Source: Mucilaginibacter sp.
GTDB lineage: Bacteria > Bacteroidota > Bacteroidia > Sphingobacteriales > Sphingobacteriaceae
Length of the DNA stretch: 33,886 nucleotides
NCBI GenBank assembly: GCA_028288305.1
Contig: JAQBOA010000014.1
Coordinates: 1 to 33,886 of the forward strand
Reading direction: 5' to 3'
In this document: positions 7,227 through 16,800 of the stretch, one piece after another
Layout of the letters: every line of letters starts with the position of its first letter
Position numbering within the stretch: position 1 is the stretch's first letter
Position numbers and translations under genes: made by a program
The notes under the pieces: generated by a model
Databases searched by the model: none
Told to the model about the DNA's origin: nothing
Seen by the model: the letters and a program-made list of their open reading frames with translations, nothing else

Positions 7227-9086
7227 TTATTTTAATTCCGTTAATTCAATCCAACGAATACTCTTTTGGTCAAGCTTGCTGTTTAAAGCAGCTATCTGGC
7301 CAAGTATTTCATTGAGTTTGTTTGTTTCTATTCCTGCTCTATTAAGAGCCTCGTTTTTTTCTCTTAACTGGCTTTCAATTGCATTTATTTCGCTTTCCAG
7401 GGTTTCAAGTTCTTTTGTTTCTTTAAAACTTAGCTTGCTCTTTTTAACGACAGGGGCTGTTTGGGGTATTTCTGTAGTGTTTCGTTTGTTTTGCTGCTTG
7501 TTCTCTTCCTGTTCCTGCCGGTAAGAAGAATAATTGCCGTTATAAATTTTAACATGACCATTCTCTTCCATAATAAAAAGCTGGTCAGTAAGCTTGTCCA
7601 GCAAATACCTGTCGTGTGAAACCATCATTAAAACGCCCGAATAATTAGTTAAAAACTCTTCAAGTACATTTAATGTATCGATGTCCAGGTCGTTTGTAGG
7701 CTCATCCAATATTAAGAAGTTTGGATTTTTCATCAGGATACTCATCAGTTGCAGCCTCTTTTTCTCTCCGCCGCTTAATTTTGATATAAACCCATATTGT
7801 TTAGCCGGAGGGAAAAGAAACAAAGTGAGTAGGGCAGAGGCGGAAATTAACTTGCCATCGGCCATTGTAATAAACTCGGCCACGTTCTTTACAATATCTA
7901 TAACCCGTTCGTCTTCTTTAAAAACAATGCCCGATTGATGAAAATAACCAATAACTGTGGTTTCGCCTTTGTCAATAGTTCCTTTGTCGGGATTTAATGA
8001 ACCTGTTATCAAGTTTAACAAGGTTGATTTTCCGCTACCGTTCTTGCCGGCCAATCCAATCCTATCGCCCTTTTTAAAAACATAACTAAAGTTATTGATG
8101 AAAGTATGCTCATTGAAAGACTTGTAGAGGTGATTCATCTCCATTATCTTATTCCCCTGGCGTGCGGTTTTTACGCTAAGCTCCACTTTTTGCTTAGCTC
8201 CGCCGTTCTTTGTTTTCTCTTCCAGGTCATAAAAAGCGTCAATACGCGCTTTGGATTTGGTGCCGCGTGCCTGGGGCTGGCGGCGCATCCATTCAAGTTC
8301 TTTACGCAGCAAATTGCTGTTTTTTTGAAACGAAGCTTCATCGGCACTTTCGCGTTCCGCTTTTTTCTCTAAATAATAGCCGTAATTACCAACGTAGGGG
8401 ATAATCTTGCCTTTGTCAATCTCTAATATCTCATTACAAACATTATCCAGAAAATATCTGTCGTGGGTAACCATCAGAATGGTTTTTGAGCCATCGGTTA
8501 GTAATTTCTCAAGCCATTCAATAGTATCAATGTCCAAATGGTTAGTTGGCTCATCCAAAATATAAATATCCGGATCTTCAATAAGGAGCTTTGCCAATGC
8601 CAGGCGTTTTTTTTGGCCCCCACTTAAAGTGTTTATTTTTTGATTGAGGTGATGAATATCGAGCCGGCCTAAAATGGTTTTTATCTTGTATTCATATTCC
8701 CATGCATCAATATCACTCATTTCTTCCATCACCTTTTCAATGGCTTTGGCATTATCAGGATCGTTTTCTAAAAGCTCTTCATATTTCCTGATCAGTTGCT
8801 GCTGCAGGTCATCGGCATGAAAAATATAATCACTTATAGTTTTAGCATCTTTAAAGCCCGGGTCCTGTTCTAAATAACCAAGGTTTAAATCGCGCATTTG
8901 CGCAACCTTGCCTTCGGTTGGTTTCAAAGTACCGGCCAGCAGCTTTAATAATGTTGTTTTGCCGGCGCCGTTAATGCCAACTAATGCTACCCTTCGGCCG
9001 CGGTTTATCCCGATGGATACATTTTTAAATAGCCAGTGATCATGAAAAGAATGGCCGAGATTCTCGGCAGAAATATAAGTACTCAC
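7227..9086 (-). CDS. ABC-F family ATP-binding protein (Uup-like)
   Basis: This soluble twin-ATPase has no membrane segments, so it belongs to the ABC-F class that acts on ribosomes or, for Uup, in genome stability and ribosome biogenesis. At 619 residues it carries Walker A GINGAGKT (37-44) with signature LSGGQKKRLALAKLL and DEPTNHLD. The second half has Walker A GKNGSGKS, signature LSGGEKKRLQL and DEPTNDLD. The linker holds ELEWMRRQPQARGTKSKARI, the Uup-type pattern, and the last 70 residues form a predicted coiled coil (ETLESEINAIESQLREKNEA). The start codon is GTG and overlaps the upstream stop in GTGA (9083-9086), indicating translational coupling. Confidence 0.9.
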   Translation of the reverse strand: MSTYISAENLGHSFHDHWLFKNVSIGINRGRRVALVGINGAGKTTLLKLLAGTLKPTEGKVAQMRDLNLGYLEQDPGFKDAKTISDYIFHADDLQQQLIRKYEELLENDPDNAKAIEKVMEEMSDIDAWEYEYKIKTILGRLDIHHLNQKINTLSGGQKKRLALAKLLIEDPDIYILDEPTNHLDIDTIEWLEKLLTDGSKTILMVTHDRYFLDNVCNEILEIDKGKIIPYVGNYGYYLEKKAERESADEASFQKNSNLLRKELEWMRRQPQARGTKSKARIDAFYDLEEKTKNGGAKQKVELSVKTARQGNKIMEMNHLYKSFNEHTFINNFSYVFKKGDRIGLAGKNGSGKSTLLNLITGSLNPDKGTIDKGETTVIGYFHQSGIVFKEDERVIDIVKNVAEFITMADGKLISASALLTLFLFPPAKQYGFISKLSGGEKKRLQLMSILMKNPNFLILDEPTNDLDIDTLNVLEEFLTNYSGVLMMVSHDRYLLDKLTDQLFIMEENGHVKIYNGNYSSYRQEQEENKQQNKRNTTEIPQTAPVVKKSKLSFKETKELETLESEINAIESQLREKNEALNRAGIETNKLNEILGQIAALNSKLDQKSIRWIELTELK

Positions 9087-9739
9087 AGTAATTGTTTTAT
9101 TTTATCAGAAGGATAGATAAACACACCTTCTTCGTTTTTTAATGATTGTTTATACATAGCCATTGCCACAGTGACAGCTGGGATGCTACGGTATTTTTTT
9201 AAATTTCCTATTAAGAGCGGATTTATAACTTTCATAATGGGAATGAAAATCCGTTCCACTAACCTGTTTTCTTTTCTCTCTCCCGTCAAAAAAGAAGGCT
9301 GATAAATGTACAGACCCGATAATCCAATTTTTTTGATATCTTCCTCAACTTCACCCTTCATTTTTGTGTAAAAATTTGAAGAAGCGGCATCCGCACCAAT
9401 TGCAGACACTAAATGATACTGCGAAATACCATTTTTATAGGCTATTTGGGCCAGTTGCAAAGGATAATCGTGATCCACTTTTCTATAATCGTTTAAATCC
9501 GGTGTTTTTTTCCGCGTACTACCAAGACAGCAGAAAACAGCATGACCTGTTATAGCTTTAGAATAATTATCCAACGTATCAAAATCTACAATAAGTTGAG
9601 TTAATTTTTTGTGCTTAATTGATAATTCTTTTCGCACTAAAATCAAAATCTCATCATATTCAGGTTGTTGCAATAAAATATCCAACAGTTTACTGCCAAT
9701 TAGTCCGCTTGCGCCAGCTATAATTGCTTTAATTGCCAT
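9083..9739 (-). CDS. NAD(P)-binding Rossmann oxidoreductase (atypical SDR, HTATIP2-like)
   Basis: The protein is about 218 residues from ATG 9739. It opens with AIKAIIAGASGLIGSKLLDILL, a GxxGxxG nucleotide-binding motif of atypical short-chain dehydrogenases. It continues with the CCLGSTRKK loop, HLVSAIGADAASSNFYTKMKGEVE (Tyr and Lys spaced YxxxK) and YIYQPSFLTGER, a pattern shared with HTATIP2/TIP30-like and YbjT-like proteins. The substrate is unknown. I chose 9739 rather than the upstream ATG at 9769 because a TAnnTTTG element lies at 9766-9759, between the two, and the Rossmann strand begins immediately after 9739. The stop overlaps the ABC-F start by 4 bases, so the two form an operon. 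Confidence 0.82.
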   Translation of the reverse strand: MAIKAIIAGASGLIGSKLLDILLQQPEYDEILILVRKELSIKHKKLTQLIVDFDTLDNYSKAITGHAVFCCLGSTRKKTPDLNDYRKVDHDYPLQLAQIAYKNGISQYHLVSAIGADAASSNFYTKMKGEVEEDIKKIGLSGLYIYQPSFLTGERKENRLVERIFIPIMKVINPLLIGNLKKYRSIPAVTVAMAMYKQSLKNEEGVFIYPSDKIKQLL

Positions 9740-9758
9740 GGAGTACTGAAAATTTTTG

Positions 9759-9766
9759 CAAAAATA
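9759..9766 (-). promoter_or_regulatory. Putative -7 element for the oxidoreductase/ABC-F operon
   Basis: On the minus strand TATTTTTG fits TAnnTTTG. It would place the transcript start about 13 bases before ATG 9739. The -33 element is weak (TTTATG about 18 bases upstream). Confidence 0.4.
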
Positions 9767-9881
9767 CACATAATTAAATTATGGCATAAATTATACGTTT
9801 AAACATGTAATTTAAAAACACAGGATATCTGTTTATATTAGAAATGGTTAATAAAAATAAATGACAGTTTAACTAAACAAA

Positions 9882-9995
9882 ATGGATGAATTTGGTGTTT
9901 ATAACATAAGTTCAATTACAATTGAGACTGAAGCCGAGTCCCGTTTGCTCATAATGGATGTTCCCATTGTTATAAGCCAGCCTGAATTTTACTGA
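9882..9995 (+). CDS. Possible 37-residue small ORF upstream of mlaE (doubtful)
   Basis: ATG 9882 opens a short frame encoding 37 residues, beginning MDEFGVYNISSITIE and ending PIVISQPEFY. It lies in the 293-base gap between the divergent oxidoreductase and mlaE genes and ends 67 bases before mlaE. I recognise no family. It is acidic and has no membrane segment or signal peptide. It may be a chance frame, since the rest of the gap shows no other strong feature. Confidence 0.2.
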   Translation: MDEFGVYNISSITIETEAESRLLIMDVPIVISQPEFY

Positions 9996-10062
9996 GGTTA
10001 AGTTATAATTGAATTGTTATAAACAATCAAGCAAATTTTTATTGTATAAATAGTTTAACCTC

Positions 10063-10842
10063 ATGGCAGAAGAAGTAATAATGCCCGGCTGGAAGCGGTG
10101 GCTGGAAGATATAGGCGATCAGGTAGGATTTTTTTTTAAATTTTTAAAAAACATTTTTGTTGGCGGCTTTGAATGGTCTGAATTTGTTCGTCAATGTTAC
10201 GAAATAGGCTACCGCTCTATGATGCTGGTTGGCATTACTTCGTTTATAATGGGCATTGTTTTAATTCTTCAATTAAGGCCCACGCTCGTTTCATTTGGTG
10301 CAGCAAGCATGTTGCCAAGAACACTTTCTGTTTCGTTTATTCGGGAAATAGGCCCTGTTGTTATCGCTCTTATTTGTGCAGGTAAAATAGCTTCGAGCAT
10401 TGGTGCTGAATTAGGGAGTATGAAGGTTACCGAACAATTGGATGCCATGGAGGTGTCTGGTGCCAACCCGCTTCAATACCTGGTGGTAACACGCATTTTG
10501 GCAACAACATTTATGGTGCCCCTGTTATCGGTAATTGGTGATGCCATAGGCCTGTTCGGCGGCTTTCTGGCTTTAAACATCCGGGATAGCATAAGCTTCA
10601 GTTTGTATTTTACTAAGGTAATAGGCGCGCTCGATTTCACGGATTTTTTACCCGCCTTTGTTAAGACCATATTTTTTGGCTTCGCCATTGGTTTTGTAGG
10701 CTGTTATAAGGGCTTTCATTCAAATAAAGGTACGGAGAGTGTAGGTATTGCAGCAAATTCAGCCGTAGTTACGGCATCCTTGTGGATATTTGTTATTGAT
10801 GCGATAGCTGTTCAAATAACCAGTTTATTGTTTTATAAATAA
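10063..10842 (+). CDS. mlaE: MlaE-family ABC transporter permease
   Basis: This inner-membrane permease belongs to the MCE lipid transport complex, which moves phospholipids between the inner and outer membranes. The 259-residue protein has the MlaE layout: an N-terminal amphipathic segment, then about five hydrophobic helices. Conserved blocks include FIREIGPVVIALICAGKIASSIGAELGSMKVTEQLDAMEVSGANPLQYLVVTRI (about 88-142), whose G-AELG-M-V-EQ-DA core is the family hallmark, and FGFAIGFVGCYKGFHSNKGTESVG (residues about 205-228). It is first in a three-gene operon with the ATPase and the MCE protein. mlaB and mlaC partners are absent here, as is common in this phylum. Confidence 0.92.
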   Translation: MAEEVIMPGWKRWLEDIGDQVGFFFKFLKNIFVGGFEWSEFVRQCYEIGYRSMMLVGITSFIMGIVLILQLRPTLVSFGAASMLPRTLSVSFIREIGPVVIALICAGKIASSIGAELGSMKVTEQLDAMEVSGANPLQYLVVTRILATTFMVPLLSVIGDAIGLFGGFLALNIRDSISFSLYFTKVIGALDFTDFLPAFVKTIFFGFAIGFVGCYKGFHSNKGTESVGIAANSAVVTASLWIFVIDAIAVQITSLLFYK

Positions 10843-10849
10843 GATAAAG

Positions 10850-11638
10850 ATGGCGGAAGCACAGGTAAATGTTGAACCCCGAAATATCCGAAAAGATAAG
10901 GATGAAGTGGTAATTTCAATAAAAGGAGTAAAGAAATCTTTCGGAACAAAACAGGTTTTAAAAAATATTAATCTTAAGCTAAAAAGGGGCGAGAATGTAG
11001 TGGTTTTAGGAAGATCGGGCACCGGAAAATCGGTTGCCATACTGTGTATCGTTGGCTTATTAAAACCCGATGACGGCTCACTAAAAGTATTTGGCGATGA
11101 AGTAGCAGAAATGTCTGACAGCGAACTGAAGCAGTTACGTATAAAAATCGGCTTTCTATTTCAAAGCGGGGCATTATATGATTCTATGACGGTACGTGAA
11201 AATTTAGAATTTCCGCTAACACGGGTGTTAAAAATACCTGATCACGCAGAAATTGACAGGCGCGTGGAAGAAGCTTTAGAGAGCGTTGGGTTACTTGAAG
11301 CGATAGATAAATTGCCATCAGACTTGTCAGGCGGGATGAGAAAAAGAGCTGGTTTGGCACGAACTATAATTGTTAACCCTGAAATTATTTTATATGATGA
11401 GCCAACGACAGGTCTTGACCCTATTACTTCAAGGGAGATTAGCGAGCTTATATTAACTATTCAAAAGAAAAATAAAACATCATCTATAATAATTACACAC
11501 GACATGGAGTGTGCCCGCATCACAGCAGACCGGATAGTAGTAATGGATGACGGGGAATTTATAGCTGAAGGCTCATTTGACGATCTGCACAAGTCAAATA
11601 ACAAAATTGTAGCATCATTTTTTAAAGATATATCATGA
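10850..11638 (+). CDS. mlaF: MlaF-family ABC transporter ATP-binding protein
   Basis: This cytoplasmic ATPase powers the MCE phospholipid transporter. The 262-residue protein carries Walker A GRSGTGKS (residues 54-61), Q-loop FLFQSGALYDSMTVRENLEFPL, signature LSGGMRKRAGLARTI, Walker B IILYDEPTTGLDP and the switch histidine in IIITHDM. SGGMRKRAGLAR with the GALYDSMTV sequence after the Q-loop is typical of the MlaF/Ttg2A group rather than general ABC ATPases. It has about 15 extra N-terminal residues before the first strand. It starts 7 bases after mlaE and overlaps the next gene by 4 bases (ATGA), so the three are translationally coupled. Confidence 0.93.
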   Translation: MAEAQVNVEPRNIRKDKDEVVISIKGVKKSFGTKQVLKNINLKLKRGENVVVLGRSGTGKSVAILCIVGLLKPDDGSLKVFGDEVAEMSDSELKQLRIKIGFLFQSGALYDSMTVRENLEFPLTRVLKIPDHAEIDRRVEEALESVGLLEAIDKLPSDLSGGMRKRAGLARTIIVNPEIILYDEPTTGLDPITSREISELILTIQKKNKTSSIIITHDMECARITADRIVVMDDGEFIAEGSFDDLHKSNNKIVASFFKDIS

Positions 11639-12384
11639 AAACAACATCAGGACAAAAAATAAAAATAGGCCTGTTTACTTTTGCAGGTTTGCTGGCTGTC
11701 ATTTTAGCTGTCTTTTTTATTGGCAATCAAAAAAATCTTTTTAGCTCAACATTTAATATTTATGGAACTTTCAAAAATGTAAATGGCCTACAAGCAGGAA
11801 ATAATGTACGCTTCGCTGGGATTAATGTTGGAGTTGTTCAGGATATAAATATTGTAACAGACAGTTTGGTAAGAGTTGACCTTACTATAAATAATAATGT
11901 AAAAAAGTTTATTAAAAAAGACTCGAAAATAAGCATAGGCAGCGATGGTTTAATGGGTGATAAATTAATAATAATAGTACCAGGGGGTATTACCAGTACG
12001 CAAGAGGTTCAACCCGGCAATCAATTAGCTTCTATTACTCCAGTGAATATAGATAAAATAGTCGCCAAATTGATAAAGGTTATAGATAATGCAGAATCAC
12101 TAACCGGCGGATTATCAGAAATTGTGGGTAAAGTTAATAATGGACAAGGTAGTATTGGCAGGTTATTGAACAGTGATAAATTGTCTAAAGATTTGGAAGG
12201 AACAGTTAGGCAGGCTCAAACAACTATGAAAAATGTGCACGCAACTACTACTACTTTAAACACGGATTTAAAAGCTGCTCAAAGTAATTTTTTATTAAAA
12301 GGATTTTTTAACAAGAAAAAGAAGAAAGCTCAGCAGGATTCTATTAAAAAGGCGCAAGATGCAACGCCTAAACAACAAAAATAG
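11635..12384 (+). CDS. mlaD: MlaD-like MCE-domain protein
   Basis: This is the periplasmic substrate-binding subunit of the MCE transporter, anchored by one N-terminal helix (about residues 10-28, KIGLFTFAGLLAVILAVFFI). The single MCE domain spans about 38-118, with NVNGLQAGNNVRFAGINVGVV and the IGSDGLMGDKLIIIVPG loop typical of the family. The C-terminal part (about 140-249) is helical and polar and ends in a lysine/glutamine-rich tail (KKKKKAQQDSIKKAQ). At 249 residues it is longer than E. coli MlaD (about 183), as is common in Bacteroidota. It is the last gene of the operon, followed by a strong bidirectional terminator. Confidence 0.9.
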   Translation: MKTTSGQKIKIGLFTFAGLLAVILAVFFIGNQKNLFSSTFNIYGTFKNVNGLQAGNNVRFAGINVGVVQDINIVTDSLVRVDLTINNNVKKFIKKDSKISIGSDGLMGDKLIIIVPGGITSTQEVQPGNQLASITPVNIDKIVAKLIKVIDNAESLTGGLSEIVGKVNNGQGSIGRLLNSDKLSKDLEGTVRQAQTTMKNVHATTTTLNTDLKAAQSNFLLKGFFNKKKKKAQQDSIKKAQDATPKQQK

Positions 12385-12406
12385 AAAGTAAAATTATTTT
12401 AGTATA

Positions 12407-12441
12407 AAAAAAGAGGACCCGGAATACGAGCCCTCTTTTTT
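12407..12441. terminator. Bidirectional Rho-independent terminator between mlaD and the peroxidase gene
   Basis: AAAAAAGAGG (12407-12416) pairs with CCTCTTTTTT (12432-12441), giving a 10-bp stem with an A-run on one side and a T-run on the other. It serves the convergent mlaD (+) and glutathione peroxidase (-) genes. Confidence 0.8.
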
Positions 12442-12451
12442 AGCTTATGAA

Positions 12452-12964
12452 TTACAAATATTTTGTAAGCTCAGGAGATAATGGGGTAGTTTGTGAGCGG
12501 AAACGATGTATAAGATTGCCGTTTTCATCAATCAAAAATTTCTCAAAGTTCCATTTTATCTCACCAGTGAAATCTGGATTTGGCACTTCAGTTAAATACT
12601 TAAACAATGGATAAATGTCATCGCCTTTAACGCTAATCTTTTCGCTAAGCGGAAAAGTAACGCCATAATTTTTTTGGCAAAAAGTTTTGATCTCAGAATT
12701 CGCTCCGGGCTCTTGCCCGCCAAAGTTATTGGCCGGAAAGCCAACCACAACAAGTTTATCTTTGTAAAGATCTGCTAATTTTTGCAGTTCGGCGTATTGC
12801 GGTGTAAAACCGCATTTTGATGCTGTATTAACGATCAGTACTTTTTTTCCTTTATACTGGGCCAGGGAAAAATTTTGCCCGTCAATTGTTTTCAGTTTAA
12901 AGTCGTAAACTGAACTTGGTGGCGTTATGAACATAAACGCGACGAATAAAATAAGTAATTTCAT
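12452..12964 (-). CDS. Glutathione peroxidase family thiol peroxidase with signal peptide
   Basis: The enzyme reduces peroxides through a cysteine, probably with thioredoxin as the electron donor as for most bacterial members. The 170-residue protein has the active-site block NTASKCGFTPQY with peroxidatic Cys51, then GFPANNFGGQEPG with Gln84 and KWNFEKFL with Trp138/Asn139, completing the catalytic set. A second cysteine, in FCQKNYGV (Cys96), is a candidate resolving residue. The first 16 or so residues are hydrophobic (LLILFVAFMFI), pointing to export to the periplasm. The catalytic position is Cys, not selenocysteine. It lies 41 bases downstream of ybeY on the same strand and could be part of that unit. 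Confidence 0.9.
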   Translation of the reverse strand: MKLLILFVAFMFITPPSSVYDFKLKTIDGQNFSLAQYKGKKVLIVNTASKCGFTPQYAELQKLADLYKDKLVVVGFPANNFGGQEPGANSEIKTFCQKNYGVTFPLSEKISVKGDDIYPLFKYLTEVPNPDFTGEIKWNFEKFLIDENGNLIHRFRSQTTPLSPELTKYL

Positions 12965-13005
12965 ATTTTTAATAAATTGGTTTCAATAGTAATGATGAAG
13001 TAAAA

Positions 13006-13437
13006 TTAGCTATTAAAACTTCTCTTATTCAAATAGAAATCTTCTTTAAATGTCATTTTTTCTTTATCAGAAGTGGTTTTGTCTTTATAGCCCAGCAAAT
13101 GCAAAGCGCCATGGATAACTACCCTGTGCAGTTCGTCTTTTTCTGTAATATTGAATTTTGCAGCATTTTCGCGAATGCGTTCTATAGAGATGAAAATATC
13201 ACCCAAAATAACATTTTCAATGGATGAATTATCAAAGGTTATAATATCGGTATACGTATCGTGGTTAAGATATTGCTTATTGAGTTGCAATAAATAATTG
13301 TCTGAACAAAAAATATAGGTAAGCTCTTTTAATTTAAAGCCCTCGGCTTGTATAGTTTCAATTATCCACAACCGCAGGGCTGCTTTATTTTTGATTTTAT
13401 AAGATATGTCTTCTTCAAAAAATCGAATTAGAGGCAT
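13006..13437 (-). CDS. ybeY: Endoribonuclease YbeY (rRNA maturation factor)
   Basis: YbeY is a zinc-dependent RNase needed for 16S rRNA 3'-end maturation and ribosome quality control. The 143-residue protein contains the core TYTDIITF, GDIFISIERIRENA and HGALHLLGYKDK blocks. His109 and His113 are two metal ligands. The third position, normally His in GYDH, is Asp119 (GYKD). I believe this variant is common in Bacteroidota, and aspartate can bind zinc. The start ATG overlaps the stop of the upstream ATPase gene by one base (TAATG), which suggests coupled translation. Confidence 0.92.
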   Translation of the reverse strand: MPLIRFFEEDISYKIKNKAALRLWIIETIQAEGFKLKELTYIFCSDNYLLQLNKQYLNHDTYTDIITFDNSSIENVILGDIFISIERIRENAAKFNITEKDELHRVVIHGALHLLGYKDKTTSDKEKMTFKEDFYLNKRSFNS

Positions 13438-13859
13438 TATATTTTAAAGTGAAGTTCAACTTCATTCCCTTTAGCATTAAATATGCACTGGTCTGCCAGG
13501 TGCTTAATTATAAAAACACCACGCCCGGTTAAGTTTTCCAGGTTTTCGGGAGCTGTAGGGTCTGCAAGATGATTATAATCAAACCCTTCCCCTTCATCAG
13601 TAACTGTCCAAATAATGCGTTTGCCTTCAATATCCGCGTTTACTATAACTTTTTTTTCTGCATCAAGTTTGTTTCCGTGTACAATAGCATTAATAACAGC
13701 CTCAGAAAGGCAGGTCATCATATTAGCAAAAGTATCCTCGCTGACTTTATGTTTGTCGGCAATTTCTTCTATCAAATTTTCCAGCAGTGTTATGCTTTCC
13801 CTTTTCGAAGGAAGCTGTAAAGTATATAGCTCGCCTGTTTGAACATTTGATTGGTCCAT
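13437..13859 (-). CDS. RsbW-like ATP-binding protein (HATPase_c, anti-sigma regulatory factor family)
   Basis: The protein is about 140 residues from ATG 13859. It shows the GHKL ATP-binding fold of RsbW/SpoIIAB-type serine kinases, with N-box LSEAVINAIVHGNK, G1-like DEGEGFDY and G2-like LTGRGVFIIKHLAD. In other bacteria this family controls sigma factors by phosphorylating an anti-anti-sigma protein. No STAS partner or sigma factor gene is adjacent here, so its target is unknown. I prefer the internal ATG because it begins two bases after the stop of the DUF4175 gene and gives the usual N-terminus. An upstream ATG at 13883 would overlap that gene by 23 bases. Confidence 0.83.
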   Translation of the reverse strand: MDQSNVQTGELYTLQLPSKRESITLLENLIEEIADKHKVSEDTFANMMTCLSEAVINAIVHGNKLDAEKKVIVNADIEGKRIIWTVTDEGEGFDYNHLADPTAPENLENLTGRGVFIIKHLADQCIFNAKGNEVELHFKI

Positions 13860-13860
13860 G

Positions 13861-16800
13861 TCATTTATTATTGAGTAGATCAAAGTAAGATTTTATTTTT
13901 AATTTATAATAAAAATTTATTGCAGGAGGTACAGTCCTTACCTGCTCAGTTCGTTTTTCTTTTAGTTCCCTGTATTCCTGCAATGCTTTAAGGTATCCGG
14001 GAGGTATATCTTTTCCTGCGTGGCTTTCGCGCTGCTGATCTTGTTCCCGTTCCTGTTCTGCTTTATCAGCGTCAAGTAAACGGGTTTGAATTTGCTCTTG
14101 CCTCTTTAGCGTTTCCTCTGATATTCTCCTGTTTACGAGATCGTGTTCAGTTTGTTCCATTTGTTGCGAAATTTTATCCAGGTTCCCTATACCTCCTTTT
14201 CCATCTTTATTTTCATCGCGGTTTATTTTCTGTAAGGCATTCCTTATTATTTGCTGCTGACGCGCTAATTTAGCTAATTGTTCGCTAATATTTCCATTGT
14301 TTTGCTGGCTTTTTCCCTGGTTCCCCTGCTGTTGCATTTGCTCGCGTGCCTTTTGCATATTTTTATTGAGTTGCTGCTGCATTTTAGCTAACTCTGAAAC
14401 AGATTGCTGCTTGCCTTTTCCTTTTCCGCTTTTACCTTTATTCATCGAATTCTGCAGCTGATCAAGAGCATCACTCAACATTAGTGCCAAATTATTCATA
14501 GATGTCATGGCATATTGCTGGTTGTTAGTGGCTTCTGCAGTGCGTCTTTCGCCCAGGTTTCCAAGCGCCTGGTCAATATGATTATTTATGCTGCTAACTT
14601 CGTTATTAACTGTAGATTGTATTTGTGGTACACGGCGACTTAACGAATAAAGACTGTCCTCGGCGGTTTTAAGATTGTCCTTTATGTTTTTTTGATTTTG
14701 GGCAAGCGTACCATAATTAGGGTCGGCCGGATTGGTTGCTCTTATTGTTTGCATTACCTTTTCTTGTTCAAACGAGCTATTGATCAGGTTCTTTAACAAC
14801 TCTCTTAATTGCTGTGCATCAACATTATTTTGAGTCTCTTCGCCCTCCTGCTCTTTCTTCTGCATTTTATCAGCAAGCTGTTTCATTTCTTTGGCGGCCT
14901 GCTGCTGTGATGAAGACGCTTTTGACGGACTATTTTTTTTGAGATCTTCCTCACTTTTATTCTGCTGCTGTTCAATGCTTTGCTCTTCCTTTTTGGGGTT
15001 TTCAAAATCCTGCTTTTGTTCGGCCTGCTCATTTGTTTTTTGCAGTTCATCCAACGATTTTTTTATGTCCTGAAAATCCTGGTTAAGCTTTTGCTGCTCT
15101 TTTTGCAGGCCTTGCGGGTCGGCGCCCTGTTGTTTTGATTGATCTGCTAACTTTTGCTGTTCCTGCGACAGCTGGTTAAGCTGATCTACATTTTGATTAA
15201 GTTTTTGTTCAAACTCCAATTTTTTATATAATTCAAGCATCCTGTCAAGCTCTTTTTTTAAGGATTTATTGTCCATTTGCATCTTCGACAATTCATCACG
15301 GGCGCCTTCTTTTTGCTCATTCTTCAACATTTCCTGCAGCTTTTGGAGTATTTCTTCTGTTTTAGGATCTACCACTTTATCAAGTAATTGCTCCATTAAT
15401 TGCTGCTTTTCTGTTAGTTGTTTATCTTGTTGTTGATTTTCCTGGCGGTTATACAGATTTTTTTTATTGTCGGCCTGGATATCTTTTACAAGCTCATCCA
15501 AATCATGCCTTTTTTGTAATAAATCTTCAATTTGCTTTTTCTCATCAAACGAAAGTGTGTTTTTGTTTAATAAAAGTTCATTTAACTTTTGTGAATCGTG
15601 CTCAATTTGCCCGGCAATTTTAACGGCCGACTGCATTTTTTGCTTTATAACCTGTGTCCCGGCATTTAGTTCGTTGTTCAGTTCTTTTGTATCCGGAATA
15701 TTGAGTGTACGTTCCGGAGAGCGAACCTTTTTCGGTCCGTTTACGCCATCATTATCAGCAACCTCAAAAAAGTAGTTAACCTGGTCGCCGGGTTTTATAC
15801 CCAAATCTTTCAAATTCCAAAAATAAAAAAAGTTAGCCTGTGTTTGGCTTAGGTCAGCTTTTACAGACTTAATAAATGATTTCTGATTGTTTTTATTCCC
15901 ATTTGCACTTACCTGGTAATGGAATGCAAGGGAGGTGAAGCCGTGGTCATCCTGGATCCTGCCATCAAAATAAAAGGCTTTCATACTAATGGAATCCTGC
16001 TTCTCATTTACAGTGATGGTTGGCGGCTCATCGGCTATTACATTGACACGGTAGCTTAAGGAATCACTATGGGTGGTAAAAGCATTTTCCGGGCTTATCT
16101 TATAAATAGAATTATTAAGAATTCTTTCGCGGGTTTCAAACACACCAGGGCTCCTTGGGCTAACAGTTATTGCTTTGCCATTTATATAAAACAATAAGCT
16201 GGTTGCATTTTCTGTATGCAGCTCCCAATTTACTATAGTGCCTGCCGGAATAGTGAGATCACCGGCATTAGTTAATGTTTCATTTTTTTTATGCAGATAA
16301 GCGGGGTAGTTTAATTTTACATCGAAGTGCAGTAAAGCCGGACGAAGGTTAACCTTTATTTCATACCGGGCCGATGAAAAACCATTGCCAATAAATTTAA
16401 AATAAGTGTTTTGCTGTAAATTTGTAAACAGATAATGAAAACGGCTGATATTTTCTTTATCCAGCTTAAAGGTATTGTTGGCCGTTTCTAAATAGACATC
16501 CGCCGGAAGTTTATTCCCTTCAAGTTTTAAATCAAGTTTTAAATCGTCTCCCTGAACAACTGAAAGGGTTTTGTTTTGCACTATAAAGCTAAAGGGCGCT
16601 ACCGGTGCAAAATATTCATTGTGCCTGATGAGTCTTTTTGTGCTTTCCGTTAATACCGATGGCGCTGCTAAAGCAAGGATACAAATTATACATGCCGGGA
16701 ACAGTGCCCATTTAAGATATTTAGTGTTTTCTTTAATATTTACAGCAGAAGGAAAGCTAACCGGTTTTAATGCCTCTATTTTTTGATTTATACTCGCTTC

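Noticed and set aside
14280..15460. Repeated TTGCTG-like triplets that look like a microsatellite
   Set aside because: They are codon repeats for glutamine-rich coiled coils in the DUF4175 protein, not a separate tandem repeat element.
14891..15775. Cys/Ser/Phe-rich plus-strand frames opposite DUF4175
   Set aside because: They are the complement of the Gln/Lys-rich coiled-coil coding region and have no independent support.
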